A stretch of 64,000 nt of DNA from Schumannella soli (GTDB lineage: Bacteria; Actinomycetota; Actinomycetes; Actinomycetales; Microbacteriaceae), in contig NZ_VHQG01000001.1 of assembly GCF_006517435.1 (NCBI RefSeq), positions 900,335-964,334 of the forward strand, read 5' to 3'. A model generated the notes under the pieces. It was not told the DNA's origin. It ran no database searches and saw nothing but the letters and a program-made list of their open reading frames with translations. Shown here piece after piece: positions 1-7,870 of the stretch (its first letter is position 1; each line of letters begins with the position of its first letter). The position numbers and the translations under genes are program-made.

Positions 1-633
1 CGCGAAGGAGTCGATGCCGGCGGCCCGCAGCACCGCATCCGTCTGCTCGGGGTCGACCTTGAAGCGGGTGTCGTCGGCGACGACGTAGATCTGACCGCCC
101 GACGAGACGACGACCGCATCCTTCGTGGCGCTCGCGGTCGAGCCGCCGATCCGCACCCGGTTGCCGCCGTCGTCGGCCACGCAGGCCGTCCATCCGTCGT
201 TGATGAGCCGGTTCGCGGCGGGCAGCGTGTCGGGGGCGCCGACGATGCCGACGGGGGCGCCGAGCTTCACGCCGGCGAGCCGCGCCTGGGTCGTGGTGAT
301 GACCTTGAAGTCGGTGCTCGGGATGAGCAGCCGCGCCGACACCGAGTTGATCACCGGGTGCAGCACGTTCTTCGAGCTGACGTAGCGGGCGCCCGTGTCC
401 TTGGCGATGATGAGCCGGTTGTTGCCCCAGTCGTTGGGCAGGCCCGGCTGCATCACGCCGTAGAACACGCCGGCGAGGATGACGGCGACGGTCAGCGCGA
501 TCGCGACGATGACGGCGCGCAGCGGCTTCGACGGCTCGAGCTCGCGTCCCCCGGGGGCGCCGGAGATGAACGCGGTGAGCAGGCGGCGGCGCGAGAAGTT
601 CTGCGCCTCGATCAGATCGCTCTTGGTGGCCAC
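1..633 (-). CDS. eccB: Type VII secretion protein EccB (5' part, cut by window edge)
   Basis: EccB is a bitopic membrane component of the ESX/type VII secretion complex whose large C-terminal domain lies outside the membrane. The 211 codons present read MATKSDLIEAQNFSRRRLL at the N-terminus (initiator GTG), then one membrane helix at about residues 39-61, then the start of the extracytoplasmic domain. The frame is open to base 1, so well over half of the usual ~480-residue protein is missing. The GTG lies one base after the eccD stop codon, so the two are probably translationally coupled. Assignment rests on the N-terminal pattern plus context. Confidence 0.88.
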   Translation of the reverse strand, partial: MATKSDLIEAQNFSRRRLLTAFISGAPGGRELEPSKPLRAVIVAIALTVAVILAGVFYGVMQPGLPNDWGNNRLIIAKDTGARYVSSKNVLHPVINSVSARLLIPSTDFKVITTTQARLAGVKLGAPVGIVGAPDTLPAANRLINDGWTACVADDGGNRVRIGGSTASATKDAVVVSSGGQIYVVADDTRFKVDPEQTDAVLRAAGIDSFA

Positions 634-634
634 G

Positions 635-1990
635 TCACGCCCAGGCGATTCCGGCGGCGATGACGCCGAGCGGCAGCAGGAGTCCGATCACGAGCACCTC
701 GGCCGTGTCGGCGAGGCGGGTGAGGCGCATCCGCGCGCGCGGCGCGAGCAGCGTGAGGAAGATCACGATCACGGTGACCGTCAGCAGCGCGACGAGCAGC
801 ACGAGCCGCAGGTCGGGCTGGGCGAGACTCGTGGTGACGCCGGTGATCGCGATGCCGGCGGTGCCGAGGGCCATGAGCACGACGACCTCGGCGCGGGCGA
901 AGCTCTGGCGCGCGGGCATCATGATGCCGATGAAGCCGAGCGCGCAGAGCGCGGCGCCGGCCGGGCTGGCGCCGGCGACGATCGGGGCGCCGACGAGCGC
1001 GGCGAGCCCGAGCGCGAGGCGCAGCGCGACGAGCACGCGGTGGCCGGCGGCGGCGCGGGCGCGCACCTGCTCGGTATCGATCGGGTCGGGGTCGTCGAAG
1101 ATCTCCTGGTCGCTCTGCGGTGAGATCACCCGGATGCGCGTCGACGTCATCGCGAGCCAGGGCAGCGCGTTCGCGAGGGTGATCACGACCGCGACCATCA
1201 GGGCGTAGGCGCTCTGCTGGCTGCCGGGCATGAGCCCGGCGATGCCGCCCGTGATGCCGATGGCGCCGCCGAGCACGAGCGGCACGAGCAGGATCGCGCG
1301 GGATGCGGGGTTCAGCAGCAGCGCGATGCCGCCGGCGACGACGGCGCCGGCTCCGGCGGCGGCGAGCGGCCAGCCGTACAGTCCGTCGCCGGACGGAGTC
1401 AGCAGGTAGCCGGTGAGCGCGGCGAACGCGGCGGCGGCGAGCGCGAGGCCGCGCCCGGTCTCGGCCTGGCCGAGCCGCTCGATGACGGCGGCGGAGGCGA
1501 GCAGCAGCACGGTTCCGGCACCGGCGATGATCGCGCGCAGCAGCGCCGAGGGCCCGTCGCCGCCGCCGGCGAGCAGCAGCACGGCGCAGATGCCGAGCAG
1601 CGTGAGGCTCGCGGCGAGGGCGGTGCGGGCGTTGTCCTTGGGGGTCCACGGCCGGTTCTGCTCGCCGGTCGCGTCGATCACGGCCTCGACGATGTCGTCG
1701 TAGACGCGGGGCTCGGCCAGCTGCACGCCGCGCGCGAGCGTCAGCAGCTCGCCGTCGAGCACGCCCTGCTCGGCGGCGCCGCGGCTCGGGTCGAGGCGGG
1801 TGCCATCCGCCCGCTGCAGGGCGTAGCCGGTGTGCGTCATGGTCGCATCCAGCACGCCGAGGCCGCGCGCGAAGCCGGGCATCAGCTCGACGAGGGGCAG
1901 CTGGGCGGGCACGCCGACATCGAGCCGCCGACCCTCGCTCTGGATCGACACCCTCAGCAGTGCCCGTGACGTGCTCACGGTCGTACTCAC
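635..1990 (-). CDS. eccD: Type VII secretion integral membrane protein EccD (copy 1)
   Basis: EccD is the polytopic membrane subunit of the type VII secretion channel. The 451-residue product has a cytoplasmic ubiquitin-like N-terminal domain (about residues 1-110, ending VYDDIVEAVIDATGE) and then about eleven hydrophobic helices, which fits EccD length and layout. I chose the GTG at 1990 because AGGAG lies five bases upstream; an in-frame ATG at 2005 would sit before that ribosome binding site. It is followed directly by eccB. A second EccD-like gene lies at 7871-9235, so the locus carries two divergent copies. Confidence 0.88.
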   Translation of the reverse strand: MSTTVSTSRALLRVSIQSEGRRLDVGVPAQLPLVELMPGFARGLGVLDATMTHTGYALQRADGTRLDPSRGAAEQGVLDGELLTLARGVQLAEPRVYDDIVEAVIDATGEQNRPWTPKDNARTALAASLTLLGICAVLLLAGGGDGPSALLRAIIAGAGTVLLLASAAVIERLGQAETGRGLALAAAAFAALTGYLLTPSGDGLYGWPLAAAGAGAVVAGGIALLLNPASRAILLVPLVLGGAIGITGGIAGLMPGSQQSAYALMVAVVITLANALPWLAMTSTRIRVISPQSDQEIFDDPDPIDTEQVRARAAAGHRVLVALRLALGLAALVGAPIVAGASPAGAALCALGFIGIMMPARQSFARAEVVVLMALGTAGIAITGVTTSLAQPDLRLVLLVALLTVTVIVIFLTLLAPRARMRLTRLADTAEVLVIGLLLPLGVIAAGIAWA

Positions 1991-2105
1991 GCGTGCTCCT
2001 GCCATCGTGCGCATCCGCGCAGCTGACGCATTCCCGGTCAGCCTAATCATCCTCAGAGAACGAAGGGCTCCCGGGTCAGGTTGTTCGTGAGTTTTTCCCG
2101 AGTGG

Positions 2106-3196
2106 ATGCGCGGCTCGGCCGATCGACGGACCAGCTGCGCGCAGCGCGTCCGCTTCGCCTGCTCGGGGGTCGAGATCGGCGTCATCGACTCGGCGATCAA
2201 CCCCGACCTCGCGGTCTTCCAGGGAGCCGACCTCACGGTGCACGAGCCGGCCTTCTGCGGTGGGCCGGCAGCGACGACGACCGCCACCACGGACTCGGTT
2301 CACGGGTCGGATGTGACCGCGCTTCTGGTCGGCAATGGAACCGGGCCGGGCGCCGTCCGCGGCGCGGCTCCTGGTGCTGCTGTGACCTTCTACGGAATCG
2401 ATGCGGGCTCTGAGGCCGGCTCGAGCAGCTCCTGCAACACGGAGATCGGCGGGCGCACCTACTCGGCTATCGGCAGAGCGATCCGTCAGGCCGTCGCTGA
2501 CGGCAACCGCGTGATCTCGATCTCGCTGGTGAGCTCGGCGCAGAACGACGGCGACATCCACGCCGTGACCCAGGCGCTCGCGCGCGGGATCGTGATCGTC
2601 GCGGGCGGCGAGAACTCGACGATCGAGACGACGAGCCCGTTCCCCCATCGGGCGAACGGCGTCGTGAGCGTTAACGCGATCAAGGAAGACGGATCCCTGC
2701 AGACGCAGGGCGGGGGCGGCGTCGCCGCGTTCCGGTCGACGACCGTCGTCGCAGGAGGATGGGGCTTCTCGTCGCAGGCGGCGGTCAAGCCCGCGATCGC
2801 GTGGGGCGACAACGCGGTGCGCATCGCCGGATCGTCGCTGGCGAGGATCACGAGCTGCTGCGGTCGGACGACGGCTACGGCTACGGAACCGCGTCGGTGA
2901 CGCACATGCTCCGCGTCGACCCGACTCGGTACCCGGACGAGAATCCACTGATGGACGAACCCGATCACCTGGGTCAGCCGACGAAGGCGGATGTCGCGGC
3001 CGAAGTGAAGACGGACCATGAGGCTCAGGCCAGCCCAGAGTCGGGGCGCTCCGACGGTGCCGAGCAGCCAGGGACGACGTCGCCGATCCCGACAGAGCTC
3101 ATCGCTCTCGGAGCAGTCGGCGGTCTCATCGTGATCGCCGGGGTGATCGTGCTGATCGTGCTGCTCTCCCGGCGGCGTCCCTCGACCAGGGGGTAG
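2106..3196 (+). pseudogene. Decayed mycosin (subtilisin-like S8 protease) pseudogene
   Basis: The frame is a clear paralog of the intact mycosin at 4600-5871. It keeps the Asp region (VEIGVIDSAINPDLAVFQG), the His region (DSVHGSDVTALL) and GSSLA around the Ser. Against the paralog about 100 bp are deleted just after GSSLA (near 2843), removing the rest of the active-site helix and shifting the frame; the C-terminal part (DHELLRSDDGYGYG and the final membrane helix) continues in another frame to 3196. The signal peptide and N-terminal extension are also missing: homology begins only near 2165. No functional product is expected. Confidence 0.85.
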
Positions 3197-3276
3197 CCGG
3201 TGGGTGAATCCCCGGTTCCGAGGTCTTGTCGATAATGCGGTGAGCGCATAGCCTTGCGTCATCCGTGTTGCCAAGA

Positions 3277-3291
3277 CCCCCCTTTCGGGGG
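3277..3291 (+). terminator. Short C/G hairpin between the mycosin remnant and the first WXG100 gene
   Basis: CCCCC and GGGGG flank a four-base loop, 42 bases before the WXG100 start. It could be the old terminator of the mycosin remnant or a leader hairpin. There is no T-run. Confidence 0.3.
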
Positions 3292-3332
3292 CAGAGCAGC
3301 ATGTCGACACCATCTCAGACAAGGGGAATGCT

Positions 3333-3647
3333 GTGGCAGATGTCATCGCGGCCGAAGAAGGCGCACTCAAGCGCGGAGCCCAGGCGGTCGGCACCGCCAA
3401 GGCCGGTATCGACCAGGAGGTGAAGAAGCTCCGTGGCGAGATCGAGCAGGTCTCCGGCTACTGGTCGGGCAGCGCCGCCGTCGCGTTCAACCAGCTCCTC
3501 ACCCGCTGGGACAACGAGACCAGCAAGCTCAACAACGTGCTGATCACCCTCGAAGACGCCCTCGGCGGCACCGAGAAGGACCAGAACGCCACCGAAGAGT
3601 CGCACAAGCAGACCATCTCGGGCCTCGGCTCGCTGATGGGCGCCTGA
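3333..3647 (+). CDS. WXG100 family protein (EsxA/EsxB-like, copy A1)
   Basis: WXG100 proteins are ~100-residue helical hairpins exported as dimers by type VII secretion. This 104-residue protein has the central turn motif in GYWSGSAAVAF (WSG, about residue 49) and charged amphipathic helices on both sides. The GTG start follows AAGGGGAA. It is clearly paralogous to the protein at 7205-7522, sharing the C-terminal ATEESHxQTIxGLGSLMG. It lacks a C-terminal YxxxD/E signal; its presumed partner at 3683 has one, as expected if the pair is secreted as a heterodimer. Confidence 0.92.
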   Translation: MADVIAAEEGALKRGAQAVGTAKAGIDQEVKKLRGEIEQVSGYWSGSAAVAFNQLLTRWDNETSKLNNVLITLEDALGGTEKDQNATEESHKQTISGLGSLMGA

Positions 3648-3682
3648 GACACCGGCTGAGCCAGGAAAGGTAAGGGATCCCC

Positions 3683-3973
3683 ATGGAAAGCATGTCCGTC
3701 AAGCCCGCCCAGGTCGTCGCCCTCTCGGGCCAGATCCGCGGTGGCGCCTCCGGCATCCAGTCGAAGCTCGACGACCTCGACAGCGAGGTCGGCAAGCTGC
3801 GCGGCTCGTGGAGCGGCTCCGCTCAGCAGGCCTACGACGAGGCCCAGCGCAAGTGGACCCAGTCGGTCAACGAGCTCAACAGCCTCCTGCAGCAGATCGC
3901 CGGCAAGACCGAGGAGATCGCGCAGCAGTACACCCAGAGCGACAACTCGTCGGCCGGCCGCTTCTCGGTCTGA
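3683..3973 (+). CDS. WXG100 family protein (copy B1, with YxxxD secretion signal)
   Basis: A 96-residue helical hairpin with the WXG turn in LRGSWSGSAQQAYDEAQ and a C-terminal YTQSD matching the YxxxD/E export signal of type VII substrates. It lies 35 bases after its likely partner. Paralog of the protein at 7522-7833 (shared AYxEAQRxW, TExIAxxY, SDxSSAxRF). AGGAAAGG lies 12 bases before the ATG; a second in-frame ATG at 3692 is a possible alternative start. Expected to be secreted as a heterodimer with the 3333-3647 product. Confidence 0.92.
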   Translation: MESMSVKPAQVVALSGQIRGGASGIQSKLDDLDSEVGKLRGSWSGSAQQAYDEAQRKWTQSVNELNSLLQQIAGKTEEIAQQYTQSDNSSAGRFSV

Positions 3974-4070
3974 CCTGATTCGCCGCGCTGCGGGCCGTCG
4001 CCATCCGGCGGCGGCCCGTTCGCGCGGCATCATCGTCTCCATCCGCCCGCTCACACCGAAGGCTCCGCAC

Positions 4071-4496
4071 ATGGCCGCGTCCAACATCGCGCTCGACCTC
4101 GAGACCTTGCTCTACAACCTGCGCAAGCTGACGCTCTCGAGCCAAGGGATCTCGACCGGTCAGGACGTCATCGACACCATCAGCGGCAGCAACGGCGTGA
4201 AGGACGAGAAGCGGTTCCACTCCTGGCTCACCTCGGCAGTGCAGGCGGTGGCCACGACCACCGACACGCTGCGCGCCGATCTGACGGTGAACTCCGACGC
4301 CCTGCGCGAGGCGGCGAAGCAGCTACTCGAGCAGAATCGGATCTCGGCCGACGAGTCGAAGAAGTTCCTCGCCATGCTCGACGCCGCGGCAGCGCGGCCG
4401 TCCCCCGCTTCCGGTGAGGGCACAGCATCGAACGCTGACGGGACCGATGCGGACTCGACCGCCGACGACAAGGCCGACGCCGCTGGCGTCAGCTGA
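4071..4496 (+). CDS. Small helical protein of the type VII locus, function unknown
   Basis: A 141-residue soluble protein that I do not recognise. It is mainly helical: residues 1-110 contain heptad-like stretches (ALDLETLLYNLRKL, SDALREAAKQLLEQNR), and the tail after residue ~112 is acidic, rich in Asp, Ala and Thr and probably disordered. GAAGG lies eight bases before the ATG. It sits between a WXG100 pair and the intact mycosin, so a role as a secretion accessory, chaperone or non-canonical WXG-like partner is an inference from position only. No signal peptide or membrane helix. Confidence 0.65.
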   Translation: MAASNIALDLETLLYNLRKLTLSSQGISTGQDVIDTISGSNGVKDEKRFHSWLTSAVQAVATTTDTLRADLTVNSDALREAAKQLLEQNRISADESKKFLAMLDAAAARPSPASGEGTASNADGTDADSTADDKADAAGVS

Positions 4497-4599
4497 CTGG
4501 CGGGCGCATCCAGTGAGATCGGAACGGGGGCTCGCGTCAGCCTGGCGCCGACCTGTCAGGGCGACGGCTGGGCGAGCGCGTCACCTCGGCAGGATCGGC

Positions 4600-5871
4600 G
4601 TGAGGCGTGCGATAGCAGTATCGGCCGCCGGTGCAGTGCTCGTGATCGGCGGCCCCGTACCGGCAGCATTCGCCGACGACGGCAACTGGTGGTTCGAGAA
4701 GTACAGCATCCCCGCGGCGCAGGCGTCGGGGATCACCGGCGCGGGCGTGAAGGTGGCCGTCATCGACAACGGGATCAATTCCGACCTGGCTGTCTTCCAG
4801 GGGACACATCTCGACGTGCACGAACCCGATGTCTGCGGAGCTCCCGCGGCATCGACTGAAGCGACCGCGTCGACGGTGCACGGCTCCGACGTGACCGCCC
4901 TGCTCATCGGCAACGGCACCGGACCCGGCTCGGTGCGCGGCATCGCCCCCGATGTCGATCTCGATTTCTACTCCGTCGGCCCTGCCGATTCGGGATGCCG
5001 GAAGAAGATCGACGGCCGGGACTACACCAATCTCGGCCTCGCCATCCGGCAGGCCGTCGCGGATGGGAATCGGATCATCTCGATCTCGCAGGGCTCGGTG
5101 AACCAGTACGACGGCGATGTCTACTCGATCACCCAGGCGCTGGCTCGCGGGGTGATCATCGTCGCAGCCAATCCGAACGTCGCCGGGCGCGCTTCGGGTG
5201 ACTTCCCCGAACGCGCCAACGGCGTCGTCAGCGTGAACGCGTTCAAGCAGGACGGCTCGCTGCAGACTCAGGACGACGGCACCGAGGTCGCATTCGACTA
5301 CACGACGGTGGTCGCAGCAGGGTGGAGCTTCTCGTCGCAGGCCGCGGTCACACCGACCCTGTCGTGGGGCGACAATTCGGTGCGCCTCGGCGGCAGCTCG
5401 CTCGCGACGCCCCTCGTCGCGGGGATGGTGGCGCTCGTCGCTCAGAAGTACCCGAAGGCGACAGGGAACCAGCTGCTTCAATCGCTCATCCGCAACACCG
5501 GCACCGACGACCATGAGCTGCGCCGGTCGTCGAACGGTTATGGCTACGGCGCCGCATCGGCGACGCGGATGCTGCGTGTCGATCCGACTCAGTACGCCGA
5601 CGAGAACCCGCTGATGGACGAGCCGAACCATTCCGGCGTTCCCACCGAGGACGACGTCGCGCAGGAGAAGGCCTCGCTCGTCGGGGGCGGTGATGCGGGA
5701 TCCGACAGTTCTCATTCCGCTGAACCGTCCAAGAGCGGAACTCTCACGCCGATCGGGATCGGCCTCGTCGTGGTGGGAGTGCTCGGCGGACTGGTGCTCG
5801 TCGCCGGTGTGGTCGTCGTGATCGTCGTGCTGTCGCGTCGCGGCAGCGCATCTGGAGGAGGAACGAGATGA
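4600..5871 (+). CDS. mycP: Mycosin, membrane-anchored subtilisin-like protease of type VII secretion
   Basis: Mycosins are S8 serine proteases essential for the ESX system and anchored outside the membrane. With the GTG at 4600 (AGGA five bases before) the 423-residue product has a signal peptide (RR n-region, hydrophobic core, cleavage likely after AFA at residue 25) and a catalytic triad at Asp56 (AVIDNG), His94 (VHGSDV) and Ser267 (GSSLATPLVAG). One C-terminal membrane helix lies at about residues 385-410, followed by Arg. An in-frame GTG at 4513 would add 29 residues without a better ribosome site. The stop overlaps the next gene by four bases (ATGA). A dead paralog lies at 2106-3196. Confidence 0.93.
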   Translation: MRRAIAVSAAGAVLVIGGPVPAAFADDGNWWFEKYSIPAAQASGITGAGVKVAVIDNGINSDLAVFQGTHLDVHEPDVCGAPAASTEATASTVHGSDVTALLIGNGTGPGSVRGIAPDVDLDFYSVGPADSGCRKKIDGRDYTNLGLAIRQAVADGNRIISISQGSVNQYDGDVYSITQALARGVIIVAANPNVAGRASGDFPERANGVVSVNAFKQDGSLQTQDDGTEVAFDYTTVVAAGWSFSSQAAVTPTLSWGDNSVRLGGSSLATPLVAGMVALVAQKYPKATGNQLLQSLIRNTGTDDHELRRSSNGYGYGAASATRMLRVDPTQYADENPLMDEPNHSGVPTEDDVAQEKASLVGGGDAGSDSSHSAEPSKSGTLTPIGIGLVVVGVLGGLVLVAGVVVVIVVLSRRGSASGGGTR

Positions 5872-7205
5872 CGGGCGAATACGAGAAGCAGCTCATCGCG
5901 CTGGCGGACCGGAGCCGCGACTGGAGCGTGGCCGGAACGGCCGCACTCGCCAGTCAGCTCGAGGCGCTGATGCCCATCGTCGACACCCTCAGCGATCCCA
6001 GTCAGCACGGGCTGAAGGGAGAGTCGTCGACCGCGGCCACCGCGAGTCTTCTCCGCATCTACAAGACCGCGGAGAAGCTGCTCGACGACCTCGGCGTCGT
6101 CGACACGAACGTCGGCACGGCGAACGATGCGAGAAAGGCTGCAGAGAAGGCGCTCAGAGAGTTGCCGGATGGCGAGATGAGCTCGACCGTCACCGGCATC
6201 GTGCGCGGTGTCGAGATCGGGACTGCGATCCACTTCGGCCCCATCACCGTCATCGCCGGCGAGGCGGCGATCGGCGCGATCAACAGCTGGATGAGCAGTC
6301 AACGGGAAGCGGCTGCTCGCGCTGCGGTCGATGCGGCGAGCAGCACGATCGATCAGGCGACGGCGGATCAGGTGAACGGCCAGGAATGGCAGGATCCGCG
6401 CGACAGGGTGATCGACGACGGCACGACGGACGGGTCGACATCGTCCTCCACGAACACGCGCGGACCGAACGGCAGCACGACAGGTTCGTCGGCGAGCGGC
6501 AGCGGCGCGAAGCCGGCGTATCCCACCGCGACCGATGTCGGCAGCGCGAAGCCGGGCTCGCTCATCGATCACACCGTCGGCTCCGGCGACGGCTCGTGGA
6601 CCGGCCCGACGACGCTGCAGCCCCCCGTGACGGCTGATGGCTCGCTCGGCGGCGGATCGACCACGATCGGCAGCGGGCTCGGCGGCGGGCTGGGCGGCGG
6701 TCTCGGCGGGGGTCTGGGCGGCGGGCTCGGCGGCGCTGCGCTCGGCGGCGGCCTCGGCGCCGCGGCGGCGCTCGGCGCGGGCAAGCTCGCGGGCCTCGGC
6801 GGTGCGGCGGCCGGTCGCCTCGCCGGTCTCGGCGGCGGCGGAGTCAGCGGCGTCATGGGCGGCGCCGGGGCCGGTGCCGGTGGTCGGGGCGTCGGCGGCG
6901 GACGCGGCGGCGCCGGCGCGACCGCCGACTCCGGGCGCGGGCTCATGGGCGGCAGCACCCGCGGCAGTGCGGGAGCGGCCGGTGGCGCAGCGGGTGCGGC
7001 CGGCGAGGGCCGCGGCGGCGCGACCAACAACATGATGGGCGGCGGCGGAGCCGGCGGCGGCGGATCGAACGGCAAGAAGTCCGGCCGCGGCATGGGCGGC
7101 CCGCTCGCCCCGAAGATCGATGAAGATGAGGATGCGACGCCGCGGTCGGCGTCCGCCGGCGCCGGGGGACGCGCGTCGGGTGACGATGAGGGAGCACTGA
7201 GCTGA
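5868..7205 (+). CDS. Helical protein with long Gly-rich C-terminus, probable type VII substrate
   Basis: A 445-residue protein with two halves. Residues 1-170 are helical, with an amphipathic stretch and a short hydrophobic segment (ITVIAGEAAIGAI). After a Ser/Thr/Gly linker, residues ~265-400 are almost entirely Gly-Ala-Leu repeats (GGGLGGG units), ending in an acidic tail (KIDEDEDATP). It is translationally coupled to mycP (ATGA) and to the downstream WXG100 gene (TGATG). The architecture resembles Gly-rich type VII substrates and the protein at 15308-16573, but no family match is claimed. GGAGGAGG precedes the ATG. Confidence 0.75.
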   Translation: MTGEYEKQLIALADRSRDWSVAGTAALASQLEALMPIVDTLSDPSQHGLKGESSTAATASLLRIYKTAEKLLDDLGVVDTNVGTANDARKAAEKALRELPDGEMSSTVTGIVRGVEIGTAIHFGPITVIAGEAAIGAINSWMSSQREAAARAAVDAASSTIDQATADQVNGQEWQDPRDRVIDDGTTDGSTSSSTNTRGPNGSTTGSSASGSGAKPAYPTATDVGSAKPGSLIDHTVGSGDGSWTGPTTLQPPVTADGSLGGGSTTIGSGLGGGLGGGLGGGLGGGLGGAALGGGLGAAAALGAGKLAGLGGAAAGRLAGLGGGGVSGVMGGAGAGAGGRGVGGGRGGAGATADSGRGLMGGSTRGSAGAAGGAAGAAGEGRGGATNNMMGGGGAGGGGSNGKKSGRGMGGPLAPKIDEDEDATPRSASAGAGGRASGDDEGALS

Positions 7206-7522
7206 TGGCCGACAAGATCTCCGCCACCGAGGGGGCGCTGCGCGACGGAGCCGAGGCCGCCCGCCGCGCGCACGACGACGTCACCGCGACCGTGCGTCGC
7301 ATCCAGGGCCACCTCGACACCCTGCAGGGCGCCTGGGTCGGCGACGCCGCCAAGTCGCACGACCAGCTCATGCAGCGGTGGAACGCCGACGTGCAGAAGC
7401 TGCAGAACACCCTCGCGCACTTCGAGGAGTCGCTGCGCGCCACCGAGCGCGACCAGGCGGCGACCGAGGAGTCGCACCAGCAGACCATCAAGGGGCTCGG
7501 CAGCCTCATGGGAGGACAGTGA
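7205..7522 (+). CDS. WXG100 family protein (copy A2)
   Basis: A 105-residue helical hairpin with a WVG turn (LQGAWVGDAAKSHDQ) in the expected central position. It is clearly paralogous to the protein at 3333-3647, especially the C-terminal ATEESHQQTIKGLGSLMG. Its ATG shares a base with the upstream stop, and its own stop overlaps the next start, so the pair is co-translated. No YxxxD/E signal of its own; the partner at 7522 carries one. Confidence 0.92.
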   Translation: MADKISATEGALRDGAEAARRAHDDVTATVRRIQGHLDTLQGAWVGDAAKSHDQLMQRWNADVQKLQNTLAHFEESLRATERDQAATEESHQQTIKGLGSLMGGQ

Positions 7523-7833
7523 TGAGCGACATCGCCAACGGCAGCTTCTCGGTCACCCCCGAGACCCTGCGCGAGGTCGCGGCCTCGCTCGGTCAGGAGA
7601 GCCGTCACCTCGCCGGCGTGCTCGGCGACCTCGAACAGCGCGTGCGCGCGCTCGAGGCGAACTGGGATGGCGCGGCACGTCAGGCGTACACCGAGGCGCA
7701 GCGCAGCTGGTCGGTCTCGATCAACGACATGACGAGCATCCTCGGCCAGATCGGCCGGAGCACCGAGGCAATCGCCGCCGGATACGTCTCCAGCGACAAG
7801 TCGTCGGCGAAGCGCTTCACCGAGCAGGGATGA
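7522..7833 (+). CDS. WXG100 family protein (copy B2, with YxxxD signal)
   Basis: A 103-residue helical hairpin with a WDG turn (EANWDGAARQAYTEAQR) and a C-terminal YVSSD matching YxxxD/E. The ATG at 7522 overlaps the preceding stop by one base, with GGAGGACAG as ribosome site. Paralog of the 3683-3973 product. Together with the 7205 product it should form the second WXG100 pair of the locus. Confidence 0.92.
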   Translation: MSDIANGSFSVTPETLREVAASLGQESRHLAGVLGDLEQRVRALEANWDGAARQAYTEAQRSWSVSINDMTSILGQIGRSTEAIAAGYVSSDKSSAKRFTEQG

Positions 7834-7870
7834 CATCGCGACCGCCGGGTTCGCCCGCAGTCGTTCCGAC

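Noticed and set aside
6660..7080. GC-rich GGCGGC repeats as noncoding satellite
   Set aside because: They are in frame within the 5868-7205 gene and encode its Gly-rich region.
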